From an uncultured Saprospiraceae bacterium (GTDB lineage Bacteria; Bacteroidota; Bacteroidia; Chitinophagales; Saprospiraceae), in the NCBI GenBank assembly GCA_937967535.1, contig CALCMV010000162.1:1-21369 (forward strand): a stretch of DNA of 21,369 bases, in the 5' to 3' direction. Positions 6,382 to 15,292 of this stretch are shown here, piece by piece; the first letter of the stretch is position 1; the number at the start of each line of letters is the position of its first letter. A program made the position numbers and the translations under genes. The notes under the pieces were generated by a model. The model ran no database searches, was not told where the DNA came from, and saw nothing but the letters and a program-made list of their open reading frames with translations.

Positions 6382-6414
6382 TCCCGAGCAGCTTTTGTTG
6401 TTCGGGATTTTTTT
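6382..6414 (+). terminator. Orphan rho-independent terminator
   Basis: TCCCGAGCAGC (6382-6392) pairs with GTTGTTCGGGA (6397-6407), 11 pairs including two G-U, around TTTT, followed by seven T. The nearest upstream gene already has its own terminator at 6157-6192, so this one must end a separate transcript from 6193-6381. That stretch contains a hairpin AGCTGT/ACAGCT (about 6326-6344) and a 34-codon frame starting MEKLYKKQ at 6320. The frame runs through the terminator, so it is unlikely to be the product; a small RNA is the simpler reading. Confidence 0.6.
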
Positions 6415-7220
6415 GTGTGCATAAAGATTTTAGAGCCTATTCGTCAGACGAATCCGCTTGAATTTTTGCCACATTCCTTAGAAATGTGGCAGAAACTACA
6501 CAAATTGTCGGCAAATTTATCGGGTCATACATTTTAAAATATCAGGTAAGGTGCATATGTATTTCAATAGAAAAATTAGACAATAATAAAGTTTATTTTA
6601 AATGATAATTAAATATTATATGTGATAAATTCCCCTCAAAAACTTGAATTATTTTTATTATTTTTATAAATTGTTTTATTTGGACTTTATAAAATTATGA
6701 TTTATAGTAAAATATAAAAGTAACTTTCTGATGTTTTTAAAACATTCGACCACCCATATGCCTGAAAATAGATACTTGCCATTAGATTTTCAAGATATAA
6801 GGCGCGTTTTATGCCCAATTTGTAACTTTTCAGTCTTGGACTGACCTCATAGATTCACAGCAGAGAGTTTATATATAATTAAAAAAAATAATTTAAAGTA
6901 CACCCTAAACCCTACACATTTCAATAAATTTGCGTCTTAAAAGACGACTAAATCATACACTCCTCCGATATCTTTCTTCCCAAAAATACAGAGTAGAATT
7001 TTTCTTCATTTTTGAAACTGTTTTTTTGAAAATACGTATGAATAAAAAATCTGCTATCACACTATTCATAGATACACTCACTTGCGCGTCCGTTTATCCT
7101 TGCTTCGATTACTGTTTAAGCGTCAATGAATTTTGAATCATAAACACTTTACCACAAAATATTACACATAAAAAATATTTGTAAATTTATTTTATGTGTG
7201 TTTAGTAAGTATTAAAAACG
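6415..7220. other. Gene-free AT-rich interval
   Basis: No convincing coding frame. Visible structure is limited to a 15-base palindrome ATTCGTC-A-GACGAAT (6439-6453), a hairpin TGCCACATT/AATGTGGCA (6467-6475 and 6483-6491), and a -7-like word TAAATTTG (6925-6932) followed by GTCTT/AAGAC, without a -33 partner. The segment about 6740-6850 is slightly less AT-rich than its surroundings but gives no coherent translation. Confidence 0.5.
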
Positions 7221-7355
7221 GCTAGTACACTATGGCGCAAAAAATAAAACCTCGTTCTTCTCCAAACCTGCCCTCATTTGTAGGGACAGTAGGTTTGGCG
7301 TGCTTGGTTTCCAAATAAAAAAATAAAGGTATCGTTACCGCCATAGTACATTAGC
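7221..7355. mobile_element. Second MITE-like element, directly upstream of the giant surface-protein gene
   Basis: Arms GCTAGTACACTATGGCG (7221-7237) and CGCCATAGTACATTAGC (7339-7355) match at 14 of 17 positions as inverted repeats. A 7-bp direct repeat TAAAAAC flanks the element (7213-7219, one base away from the left arm; 7356-7362, flush on the right). Inside is a hairpin CCAAACCT/AGGTTTGG (7262-7269 and 7291-7298) with further pairing CCCT/AGGG. The right inner part of that hairpin reads TAGGTTTG (7290-7297), a full -7 match about 105 bases before the next start codon. No coding capacity. The duplication is A-rich, so chance is less excluded than for the element at 3856. Confidence 0.6.
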
Positions 7356-7402
7356 TAAAAACATACTCTTAATTCTTATCCAAAAAATAAAAGGCTCTAT
7401 CC

Positions 7403-10400
7403 ATGAAGAATCAAAGTATCAAACTAAAAAGGATGTATCACTATGTTATTTTCATAGCAATTTTTATGGGAAACATTGGCTACACTTATGCACAGGCATC
7501 AACGATATGTCCTGATGATATAGTAGTAAGTGTTGACGAAGGAGAATGTTCAGGCAGGGCAACGTGGACGGTATTGCCTCCTGCCGACAATCCGGGGGCT
7601 GCCGTCATGTGTACACACGAATCCGGCAATGCGCTCCCGATTGGAACAACAACAGTTTCTTGTACTTCCCTCAATGCTGCGGGCGAAGAGGTGAGTTGTT
7701 CATTTGATGTGACAATTGTTGAGTGTTTGGAAGGTGAGATAGTAGAAAAAGAATTGACCCTTATAGTAGACAGCGATTTGCCGGTTGGAGTAGATGATAC
7801 AGAAGATTTTGAGGGGGTGACTTACCTTTTTACCGACCCGGGAACACCCGTTGATGCTACCATTAGCAATATTTCCATTCAGTTATTTTTTCGGGTACAA
7901 TATGCTTCTTGCGAAAGTGATATTGAAGTACGCTTGAGCGACCCTGCCGGAAATGTTGTGTATCAAGGCACACCTTTTACTACTTGTATTGGTTCGGGAG
8001 GTATTCCCTTTCCCGGTCAATTATATATTATGACTATTCCGATTCCAAATGCAAGCACCACCGGAAATATTGCCAATTGGGTAGCTGAATTTAGAGATAC
8101 CAACGACCAAAATCCGGGCGAAGTAGAGTACACTGTTCGTTTTGGAAAATTGACTTACGAAGTAAAATACGTCATAGGCGGTACAGGGCAAAATTGTGCT
8201 AATCCCTTAGTAACCAATTGCCCCAATCCGGTCAGCCAAGCTGCTAATGTAAATTGTGGCGCAGTGGTCAATATTCCCCAACCTATTTTTGGTGTAGACT
8301 TTACGGATTGTTTCAATGCTACGGCAATCAATGATTATACAGGCGGACCGGATGCTTCGGGCTTTTATCCGATAGGAACAACGGTGGTCACATGGACTTT
8401 TACTGATATACAAGGCAACAAAACAACTTGCGAACAAACCGTTACCATTACGGGCGGTGCCGGTGACGGAAATCTCGAATGTCCCGAAAATGTAATGGCA
8501 AGCACCAATATCGGCGAATGTACCGCCACCGCCACTTGGGATGAACCCGTTTTTGGCGATTGCACAGGAGGAAGTATCACAGGCAGGACGCATGAGTCGG
8601 GCGATGAATTTCCGATTGGGACAACCACCGTCACCTACACCGCTATGGATGTAGAGGGCAATGAATTGACTTGTAGTTTTGAGGTGACAGTCGAAGAATG
8701 TGATTCGCCGCCACCCATTACGACCAGCCTTTCCACACCCGATGATAACGACTTTTTTATCGGAGAAAATGATACCGAAAATTTTGCGGACAATACCACT
8801 TTGATATTCACCGACCCCGGTACGTCGGCAGATGCGGTTTTAACCAATATTAGCCTCCAATTTTATTTTAGAATATTTGGAAATTCCTGCGAAAGCGACA
8901 TCGAAATACGCCTCACCGACCCAACGGGTAATGTAAATACATTCTCCAATATCTACACTACTTGCGATGGCGAAGGTCCTTTATATTTCACCGAATTGAC
9001 CGTACCAAGCGGCATGACCACAGGCACAATTGCCAATTGGATAGCCGAATTTAGAGATACCAACGACCAGAATCCGGGCGAATCGGAATACTCTGTTCGT
9101 TTTGGTAGTCTCTCTTACGATACGGTAGTCGGCGGTGGCGGTTGTGCCGACCCGATTATCCTCAATTGCCCTGCAGATATAACAGTACCGCCGGATGAAG
9201 GAGATTGTACAGCTTTCGTTACGATTCCCGAACCGCAATTTGGTATAGATTTTACAGATTGTACAAATGCTACAATTACAAATAGTTTTAACGCCACATC
9301 CGATGCCTCCGGGACTTATCCCGCAGGTACAACGACTATCGTATGGACAGCTAGGGACACACAAGGCAATATCGCTACTTGCACCCAAAATATTACTGTA
9401 ATAGGAGTCGAAAACCTAATAATCACCTGCCCTGAAAATGTTGTCGTACAAACAGAACCCGGCATGTGCAGTGCCGTAGCTACTTGGATAGAACCCCTGC
9501 TTTCCAATGGCTGTTCGGGCAGTAGTTCGGGTGCGGGTGCTATGAATGTAAGCCACAATTCAGGCGATGAATTTCCCATTGGTACGACTACCGTTACTTA
9601 CACGACTATGGATGTGCAGGGCAATGAAATAACATGTAGTTTTGAGGTGATTGTAGAAGAATGTGACTCTCCGCCACCCGTCACTACCAGCCTTGACACC
9701 CCCGACGACGATGATATTTTTATTGGAGAAAATGATACGGAAAATTTTGCGGACAATCCCACACTGATTTTTACCGACCCCGCCACACCCGCAGATGCCA
9801 TTTTAACCAATATCAAACTCGAATTATTTTTCAGAGTTTTTGGTAATTCCTGTGAAAATGATATTGAAATACGTGTCACCGACCCGGTGGGAAATACAAA
9901 TATTTTTACGCCTTTTGCCTCTTGTAATGGCGAAGGTCCTTTGTACTCCATTGAATTAATCATACCAAGCGGTGCCACCACAGGCACGATAGCAAATTGG
10001 GTAGTACAATTTCGAGATACCAACGACCAAAACGCAAACGAATCGGAGTACTCCGTGCGTTTCGGACGACTTTCATACGATACCGAGTCCGGTGGCAACG
10101 CTTGTGCCGCACCAAGCATCGTCAATTGCCCTCAAAGCATCTCTGTACCACCGGGACCGGATGCTTGTACGGCTTTCGTTACCATTCCCGAACCGCAATT
10201 CGGTATTGATTTTACGGATTGTACGAATGCCAATATTACGAATAGTTATAATTCGACATCCAATGCTTCCGACACCTATTCGATTGGTAGTACAACGGTC
10301 ATTTGGACGGCAACCGATACAGAGGGCAATAGATCCACATGTACCCAAATCGTTACGGTAGAAGATACACAAGCTCCGCAAGCATCCTGTCCCCCCAATA

Positions 10401-12859
10401 TTTTGATAGAAACTATGCCCGGCACATGCAGTGCCGTAGCAACATGGGACACGCCTCAATTTACAGACAATTGCGGTGCATCCATAGCGAATGTTTCGCA
10501 CGAATCGGGCGAGACATTCCCCATAGGTACGACTACCGTTACCTACAATATAGCCGATAATGCAGGCAATACGGCTGTCTGTAGCTTCGAGGTGACAGTA
10601 GAAGAATGTGCCTCCCCGCCACCTGTTATGACCAACCTTGTCACCCCCGACGACAATGATATTTTTATTGGAGAAAATGATACGGAAAACTTTGCGGACA
10701 ATCCTACGCTGATTTTTACCGACCCCGCCACACCACCTAATGCTTTTTTAAGCAATATTACATTCGAATTATATTTCAGAGTATTTGGCAATTCATGTGA
10801 AAGTGATATTGAAATACGCCTCACCGACCCCGCCGGAAATGTCAATCTATTTAAGCCCTATACGACTTGTACGGGCGAAGGTCCTTTGTACTTCATCGAA
10901 TTGACCGTACCGACTGCTGCCACAACAGGCACGATAGCTGATTGGGTCGCAGAATTTAGAGACACCAACAATCAAAACGCAGGTGAATCGGAGTACTCGG
11001 TGCGTTGGGGGCGTTTGTCATACGAAACCATCGCGAGTGGAGGCGGATGTAGCGACCCGATTATTGTGAATTGCCCTGAAAATATTACCGTAAATTCCAA
11101 CGTAGGGGATTGTGGTGCTTTTGTAGAAATTCCCGAACCACAATTCGGTATTGATTTTACGGATTGCTCCAATGCAACTATGATAAACAATTATAATTCG
11201 ACCTCCAATGCTTCTGATAATTACCCGCCCGGTACTACGGCTATCTTGTGGACGGCAAGCGACCCGCAAGGCAATATTGCCAATTGCATTCAAATAATTA
11301 CCGTAACAGGCGGGCAGTCTACTCTAGAACTTAGTTGCCCCGATGATATCATAGCAGAAGCAGATGAAAATTGCGAAGCGCAGGTATTTTGGACACCGCC
11401 ATTGGGCAATAATAGCTGCGGGTTGAGTATCACAAGCACTGCCGAACCGGGAGATGTCTTTTCAGTGGGTACAAACACCATTACTTATACGGCTACGGAT
11501 AGTATTGGCAATATCACCACATGTAGTTTTGATATTCTGGTAGAGGACAATACTGCTCCTGTTGCTCTATGTCCCCCTGATTTTTCGCTTGATTCTCAAA
11601 CCGGAATTTGCGGAGCTAGACTGAGCGACATCGTATCGCCCTTCTTTGGAGATAATTGTGGAATAGCAAGCATACAAAGTACGAGCCATACCACTTCGGA
11701 TATATTGCCTGTTGGTACAAGCACCGTCTCTTACACCATCGCAGATGCTTCGGGAAATACCAGATTATGTAATTATAATGTTACGGTAAATGATGCAGAT
11801 GCACCAAGCATCCTCAACTGCCCGGAAGATATAACAAGCAATGCACCGCCCGGCGAATGTGAAACTTTGCTGACGATTCCGGTGCCAATATTTGGTGAAG
11901 ATTATACGGACTGTCAGGAAACCACAATGATGATTAATGACTATAACGGCACCTCCAATGCTTCCGACATCTATCCCGTTGGTACGACAACGATTGTATG
12001 GACTGCCACCGACCCAAGCGGCAATACAGCTACCTGCGAACAAACCATCACCATAGGCGAGCAAAACCTGACCACCGACCAAGTACTGGTAACGGATAAA
12101 GATGTTTTTGTTGGCGCAAATAGGGATAATGCCGATTTCCACCAAAGCGACAGTATTCTTATCAATGACCCCGGTGTGCCGGCTAATGCTACGGTCAATT
12201 CCGTCATTTTGGATTTCTTTTTCAGTCCTGAAGGCAATTCCTGTGAGCGTGATGTGGAGTTGGAAGTAACCGACCCTTCGGGCAATGTATTTCCTATATT
12301 CGCTGCACCGACGAGTACTTGCAATAGCACAGATGCGATATTCCAATTCTTGCTTCCGGTGGCTTCTGTGCCAACGGGAGGCGGTGTTTGGAAGTTGCGA
12401 TTCCGCGATACCGAAGACCAAAATCCGGTTGCTGCCGGTGCGCCTTCATACGCTGTGCCGCCGGGTACAGAATATTCGGTCAGGTTCGGGCGTATCACTT
12501 ATAACGTAACCATTGACCCGGACTGTGACCCGATGATTGTGAATGAGGATAATGATTCACAAATCATTGATAATGAGATTTTTAATTTAAATGAAATTGA
12601 AAAAATACCTGATTTTAAATTATTTCCTGTACCTGCTGCCGACCAATTAAATATTGAGTATTTTTCTAATAATAATGAAAATATTTTTATAGAAATTATA
12701 AATACGAATGGGCAAATTATTTATTCAGCAACAAAAAATACATTAGAAGGGAAAAATATTCTTCAAATAGAATTACAAGATTTGCAGGGTGCTTTATATT
12801 ACCTCAAATTAAGGGATAATAAAGGAAATATTCAGGCAAAACCTTTTACGAAGATGTAA
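7403..12859 (+). CDS. 1818-residue secreted modular protein: HYR and P-domain-like repeats with T9SS sorting tail
   Basis: A predicted surface or released protein, probably adhesive. The signal peptide is residues 1 to about 32 (ends YTYAQA). Then follows HYR (34-108), P-domain-like (about 110-258), a variant HYR with the motif G-I/V-DFTDC (264-349), and the same three-part module again from about 357, 673 and 993. After that come two extra HYR domains (about 1311-1468), a variant HYR (1469-1552), a last P-like domain (about 1553-1703) and a type IX secretion C-terminal domain (1736-1818, starting PDFKLFPVPAADQLNIEY). HYR modules show CP-n-I/V, GTTTVTYT and A/TDxxGN; P-like modules show SDIEIRLTDPxGN, TTGTIANW and FRDTNDQNPGESEYSVR. 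No catalytic domain is seen. The repeats use much G/C-richer codons than the tail, which from about 12530 turns strongly AT-rich. Start at 7403 keeps the charged N-region; M11 (7433) is an alternative. Confidence 0.92.
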   Translation: MKNQSIKLKRMYHYVIFIAIFMGNIGYTYAQASTICPDDIVVSVDEGECSGRATWTVLPPADNPGAAVMCTHESGNALPIGTTTVSCTSLNAAGEEVSCSFDVTIVECLEGEIVEKELTLIVDSDLPVGVDDTEDFEGVTYLFTDPGTPVDATISNISIQLFFRVQYASCESDIEVRLSDPAGNVVYQGTPFTTCIGSGGIPFPGQLYIMTIPIPNASTTGNIANWVAEFRDTNDQNPGEVEYTVRFGKLTYEVKYVIGGTGQNCANPLVTNCPNPVSQAANVNCGAVVNIPQPIFGVDFTDCFNATAINDYTGGPDASGFYPIGTTVVTWTFTDIQGNKTTCEQTVTITGGAGDGNLECPENVMASTNIGECTATATWDEPVFGDCTGGSITGRTHESGDEFPIGTTTVTYTAMDVEGNELTCSFEVTVEECDSPPPITTSLSTPDDNDFFIGENDTENFADNTTLIFTDPGTSADAVLTNISLQFYFRIFGNSCESDIEIRLTDPTGNVNTFSNIYTTCDGEGPLYFTELTVPSGMTTGTIANWIAEFRDTNDQNPGESEYSVRFGSLSYDTVVGGGGCADPIILNCPADITVPPDEGDCTAFVTIPEPQFGIDFTDCTNATITNSFNATSDASGTYPAGTTTIVWTARDTQGNIATCTQNITVIGVENLIITCPENVVVQTEPGMCSAVATWIEPLLSNGCSGSSSGAGAMNVSHNSGDEFPIGTTTVTYTTMDVQGNEITCSFEVIVEECDSPPPVTTSLDTPDDDDIFIGENDTENFADNPTLIFTDPATPADAILTNIKLELFFRVFGNSCENDIEIRVTDPVGNTNIFTPFASCNGEGPLYSIELIIPSGATTGTIANWVVQFRDTNDQNANESEYSVRFGRLSYDTESGGNACAAPSIVNCPQSISVPPGPDACTAFVTIPEPQFGIDFTDCTNANITNSYNSTSNASDTYSIGSTTVIWTATDTEGNRSTCTQIVTVEDTQAPQASCPPNILIETMPGTCSAVATWDTPQFTDNCGASIANVSHESGETFPIGTTTVTYNIADNAGNTAVCSFEVTVEECASPPPVMTNLVTPDDNDIFIGENDTENFADNPTLIFTDPATPPNAFLSNITFELYFRVFGNSCESDIEIRLTDPAGNVNLFKPYTTCTGEGPLYFIELTVPTAATTGTIADWVAEFRDTNNQNAGESEYSVRWGRLSYETIASGGGCSDPIIVNCPENITVNSNVGDCGAFVEIPEPQFGIDFTDCSNATMINNYNSTSNASDNYPPGTTAILWTASDPQGNIANCIQIITVTGGQSTLELSCPDDIIAEADENCEAQVFWTPPLGNNSCGLSITSTAEPGDVFSVGTNTITYTATDSIGNITTCSFDILVEDNTAPVALCPPDFSLDSQTGICGARLSDIVSPFFGDNCGIASIQSTSHTTSDILPVGTSTVSYTIADASGNTRLCNYNVTVNDADAPSILNCPEDITSNAPPGECETLLTIPVPIFGEDYTDCQETTMMINDYNGTSNASDIYPVGTTTIVWTATDPSGNTATCEQTITIGEQNLTTDQVLVTDKDVFVGANRDNADFHQSDSILINDPGVPANATVNSVILDFFFSPEGNSCERDVELEVTDPSGNVFPIFAAPTSTCNSTDAIFQFLLPVASVPTGGGVWKLRFRDTEDQNPVAAGAPSYAVPPGTEYSVRFGRITYNVTIDPDCDPMIVNEDNDSQIIDNEIFNLNEIEKIPDFKLFPVPAADQLNIEYFSNNNENIFIEIINTNGQIIYSATKNTLEGKNILQIELQDLQGALYYLKLRDNKGNIQAKPFTKM

Positions 12860-12862
12860 ACT

Positions 12863-13050
12863 TTTTTTGAAATGTAAAATGTAAAATGTAAAATCCGATA
12901 GCTATCGGAATGTAGTACGTGTACAATACATTTTTATTTTTTTATTGTTTAAAAATTTAAAAATCAATCAAATAAAAATGTCTCGCGTCCACTCGCGTCC
13001 TACAAATTTACATTTTACATTTTACATTTATTATTTTACATTTCAAAAAA
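12863..13050. terminator. Inverted repeat between convergent genes, likely bidirectional terminator
   Basis: Left arm 12863-12893 (TTTTTTGAAATGTAAAATGT and two further ATGTAAA words) is mirrored by the right arm 13007-13050, which has an additional five-base TTATT interruption and touches the stop codon of the minus-strand gene. Next to the left arm is the 16-base perfect palindrome TCCGATAGCTATCGGA (12894-12909). A direct repeat CTCGCGTCC lies near 12982 and 12992. It starts three bases after the stop of the giant gene, so it can end transcripts from both sides. The arms are AT-rich, so efficiency is uncertain. Confidence 0.6.
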
Positions 13051-14301
13051 CTATCGAAAAACAAGCAACTGCATCATTTCGCGTGCAGATACGCACCCTT
13101 TGAGTTCAATAAATTCGCGGGGAGTTTCGTCACCGATTTCGTAGGTGATACCTTCTGCATTAAATTGTGTATAAAACCAACCCTTAGAAACGGGCGCACC
13201 TAGACCCGAAGGTTTGTTCAAGGATTCATAATCATTGAGTGTTTCCTGTACGCCGGGAATCCAATAGTTTTTAAAACCCGGAAGGTCTGACTGCAAGCTA
13301 TCTGCCATCGTATAGTACACATCGTACCAAGTTGAATGAAAATCTAAGCCCAAGATTACATCATTTTTATCTGTTTTTTCTGTTTGCACCACAAAATCAG
13401 CAAGTGCTTTCGTTTCAGGCTGATGATAGTATGCCCAATCGCGATTCATGTCAATACCGCCTGCCGAATGTCGCCAATGCCCCAAATCTACCCCATCAGG
13501 ATTCATCAGGGGAAAGACCAAAATGCGGTATTTTTCTCTGAATGTACGACTCAGTGCTTTGTCTTCCAAGAGTTCTTCTACAAAAGCCTCCATCGCCAAA
13601 TATCCGGTCACTTCCGGCGGATGCTGACGACTCAAAATCACAATCATTTCCTTTTCTTTTTTTGTCGAATGGCAAATATCCAAACAATACAAATCGCGCC
13701 CCAATTTACTTTTTCCGATGGTCGAAAATGCCACGCCGTTTTGTGTTGCTTTTTCTTCACACCATGCTTTCACATCCGATGAAACGACTAATTCCTGCCC
13801 CGAAAGATAAGTTTTTGACGGACTCACAGGCAATTTCACTGCACATTGTTTTCCTTCATTCAGTAGCTCAAATTGTGTAGAATCCAACTCCGTCCAATCA
13901 CTGCGATTGGTACTGATTTTGGGAATGTAGCGGTGTTTGTGTTCAGTATAATTCAGAATAACGGTCAGTTCTTGCGCCTTGTCCGACCAAATTTGCATCG
14001 CATAATAAGCACTTGCATTTATCGGTGTATTTTCCGGTGAAATAGTGGCTTCTATCGTCGAATCATTGACTATGCGGCAGCCATTGAGTCGCGCCCCGTC
14101 AAATTCATTGCTCACATACACGCCTATATCGGTGAGTTCGTAAGTCTTTTTTTCTTGATATGTAATTTCCTTATCTGTGGTATCTACGGGTTTCGGAAAA
14201 TCATAAGTCGTCGCATTTTTAATAGAGACACAGGCGTGTAGTCCACAAATTAATAAAAAAATAAGGAGTAGGTGTGCGCTATGTATAATTGTATTTTTCA
14301 T
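13051..14301 (-). CDS. M14-family zinc carboxypeptidase, lipoprotein
   Basis: A 416-residue exported metallopeptidase. A lipoprotein signal ends in the lipobox LHAC (Cys24), so the mature enzyme should be lipid-anchored in the periplasm or at the surface. Residues 25-185 form a beta-rich N-terminal domain like those of cytosolic-carboxypeptidase-type M14 enzymes. The catalytic domain follows: HPPE gives zinc ligands His227 and Glu230, NPDGV is at 267-271, NRDW contains the substrate-binding Asn286-Arg287, GLDFHSTW gives the third zinc ligand His322, and GITYEIGDE gives the catalytic Glu388. All key residues are present, so it should be active, removing C-terminal residues from peptides or proteins. 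The substrate is unknown. It is convergent with the giant secreted protein; direct cooperation is speculation. The region upstream of its start is occupied by a dispersed repeat. Confidence 0.9.
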   Translation of the reverse strand: MKNTIIHSAHLLLIFLLICGLHACVSIKNATTYDFPKPVDTTDKEITYQEKKTYELTDIGVYVSNEFDGARLNGCRIVNDSTIEATISPENTPINASAYYAMQIWSDKAQELTVILNYTEHKHRYIPKISTNRSDWTELDSTQFELLNEGKQCAVKLPVSPSKTYLSGQELVVSSDVKAWCEEKATQNGVAFSTIGKSKLGRDLYCLDICHSTKKEKEMIVILSRQHPPEVTGYLAMEAFVEELLEDKALSRTFREKYRILVFPLMNPDGVDLGHWRHSAGGIDMNRDWAYYHQPETKALADFVVQTEKTDKNDVILGLDFHSTWYDVYYTMADSLQSDLPGFKNYWIPGVQETLNDYESLNKPSGLGAPVSKGWFYTQFNAEGITYEIGDETPREFIELKGCVSAREMMQLLVFR

Positions 14302-14311
14302 AATTATTTGA

Positions 14312-14515
14312 GTGTGTAAAACATTAGGGGTATTTTAATGTGTTTAAACATAATTCAAAATTGAAAACTGCCACAAAGACACAAAGGCACAAAGAATTTT
14401 CATGCTTATCAGCAATTTATACTTTGTGTCTTCGTGCCTTTGTGGCAAAATTAAAAATGTGCAGTAGTATGTGTTTTGGCTTTTCATATCTGATTGCCCC
14501 TAATATTTTACACAC
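14312..14515. repeat. Dispersed nested inverted repeat, copy B
   Basis: The outer arms (14312-14330, starting GTGTGTAAAACATTAGGGG, and 14497-14515) match at 18 of 19 positions. The inner arms (14369-14394, starting TGCCACAAAGACACAAAGGC, and 14422-14447) match at 23 of 26. The right part is shared with copy A at 1-165. Both copies lie on the downstream side of a minus-strand gene. The CACAAAG-rich inner arm is the kind of sequence that often produces spurious short proteins containing KTQRHKE in Bacteroidota annotations. It sits between the peptidase start and the dismutase terminator. Confidence 0.8.
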
Positions 14516-14571
14516 TATAGTTATTTTTGTAAAACAAATAAAAATTTTAATAAAATTATATTTTACACAAC

Positions 14572-14614
14572 AAAAAAAATGTCAGACATTACGAAAATGT
14601 CTGACATTTTTTTT
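14572..14614 (-). terminator. Terminator of the superoxide dismutase gene
   Basis: A perfect 19-bp stem: eight A then TGTCAGACATT (14572-14590) against AATGTCTGACA then eight T (14596-14614), with loop ACGAA. It lies 58 bases after the dismutase stop and could work in both directions because A and T runs border the stem. Confidence 0.9.
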
Positions 14615-14671
14615 AGTGGAATTTTTCACGTTTATTTAGTCAATCGGTACATACTTGACTTATTATCAAAA

Positions 14672-15280
14672 CTATTTTGCAGCCGCAAAACGCTTGCTGA
14701 CTTCTTCCCAATTGATAACGTTGAAAAACGCACCGACATAATCAGGACGACGGTTTTGATAATTGAGATAATAAGCATGTTCCCACACATCAAGTCCGAG
14801 AATTGGTGTACCTTTTTCTTCTGCAATATCCATCAAAGGATTGTCTTGGTTGGGGGTGGAAGTAACGGCAAGCGAGCCGTCTGCTTTCACAATCAACCAT
14901 GCCCAACCTGAGCCGAATCGTGTTTTGGCAGCCGCGCTAAAAGCATCTTTGAAACCATCGAAAGAACCGAATGTCTTGTTGATGGCATCGCCCAAATCGC
15001 CGGAAGGTGTGCCGCCGCCTTTGGGAGACATCACACTCCAAAACAGGCTGTGATTGTAAAACCCACCGCCGTTGTTGCGTACACCGCCGGCGTGTTTTGA
15101 TACACCCGAAAGGATGTCTTCGATAGATTTTCCGTCCAAATCGCTGCCTTGGATGGCTGCATTGAGTTTGTTGGTATATCCATTATGGTGTTTGCCGTGA
15201 TGGATTTGCATGGTTTTTTCATCTATATGAGGCTCTAATGCGTTGTGTGCATAAGGCAAATCGGGAAGTTTAAAAGCCAT
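14672..15280 (-). CDS. sodA: Superoxide dismutase, Mn/Fe family
   Basis: Converts superoxide to oxygen and hydrogen peroxide in the cytoplasm. The 202-residue protein is full length. It has the N-terminal motif FKLPDLPYAHNALEPHID and HHGKHH, and the four metal ligands His27, His77 (FYNHSLFW), Asp164 and His168 (DVWEHAYY). The ending RRPDYVGAFFNVINW is typical. The stretch STPNQDNPL around 141-149 puts Gln where Mn-type or cambialistic enzymes have it, so Mn or either metal is more likely than strict Fe; metal choice cannot be settled by reading. No signal peptide. It is a single gene with its own strong terminator, and its leader ends with a CTT-hexamer run shared with the gene at 5441. Confidence 0.97.
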   Translation of the reverse strand: MAFKLPDLPYAHNALEPHIDEKTMQIHHGKHHNGYTNKLNAAIQGSDLDGKSIEDILSGVSKHAGGVRNNGGGFYNHSLFWSVMSPKGGGTPSGDLGDAINKTFGSFDGFKDAFSAAAKTRFGSGWAWLIVKADGSLAVTSTPNQDNPLMDIAEEKGTPILGLDVWEHAYYLNYQNRRPDYVGAFFNVINWEEVSKRFAAAK

Positions 15281-15292
15281 ATTGTCTTATTT

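Noticed and set aside
6261..6461. 66-codon frame beginning MDISNIDWYVF
   Set aside because: It runs through the orphan terminator hairpin and a palindrome, and has no protein-like composition or start context.
6930..7136. 68-codon frame beginning MRLKRRLNH
   Set aside because: Random-looking composition in AT-rich DNA, no signal or domain, no promoter with both elements.
9598..12498. Several minus-strand frames of 60-218 codons opposite the giant gene
   Set aside because: They follow the repeat periodicity of the plus-strand HYR/P-like coding sequence and are complementary-strand shadows.
7403..12859. Subtilisin-like protease, because P-like domains usually accompany one
   Set aside because: No Asp/His/Ser catalytic motifs appear anywhere in the 1818 residues.
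14340..14639. 99-codon frame containing TATKTQRHKE
   Set aside because: It is a translation of the dispersed CACAAAG-type repeat and continues through the dismutase terminator; this kind of frame is a familiar false gene in Bacteroidota.
13051..15280. Operon of peptidase and superoxide dismutase on the minus strand
   Set aside because: A 19-bp perfect terminator and a 200-bp dispersed repeat separate them by about 370 bases.
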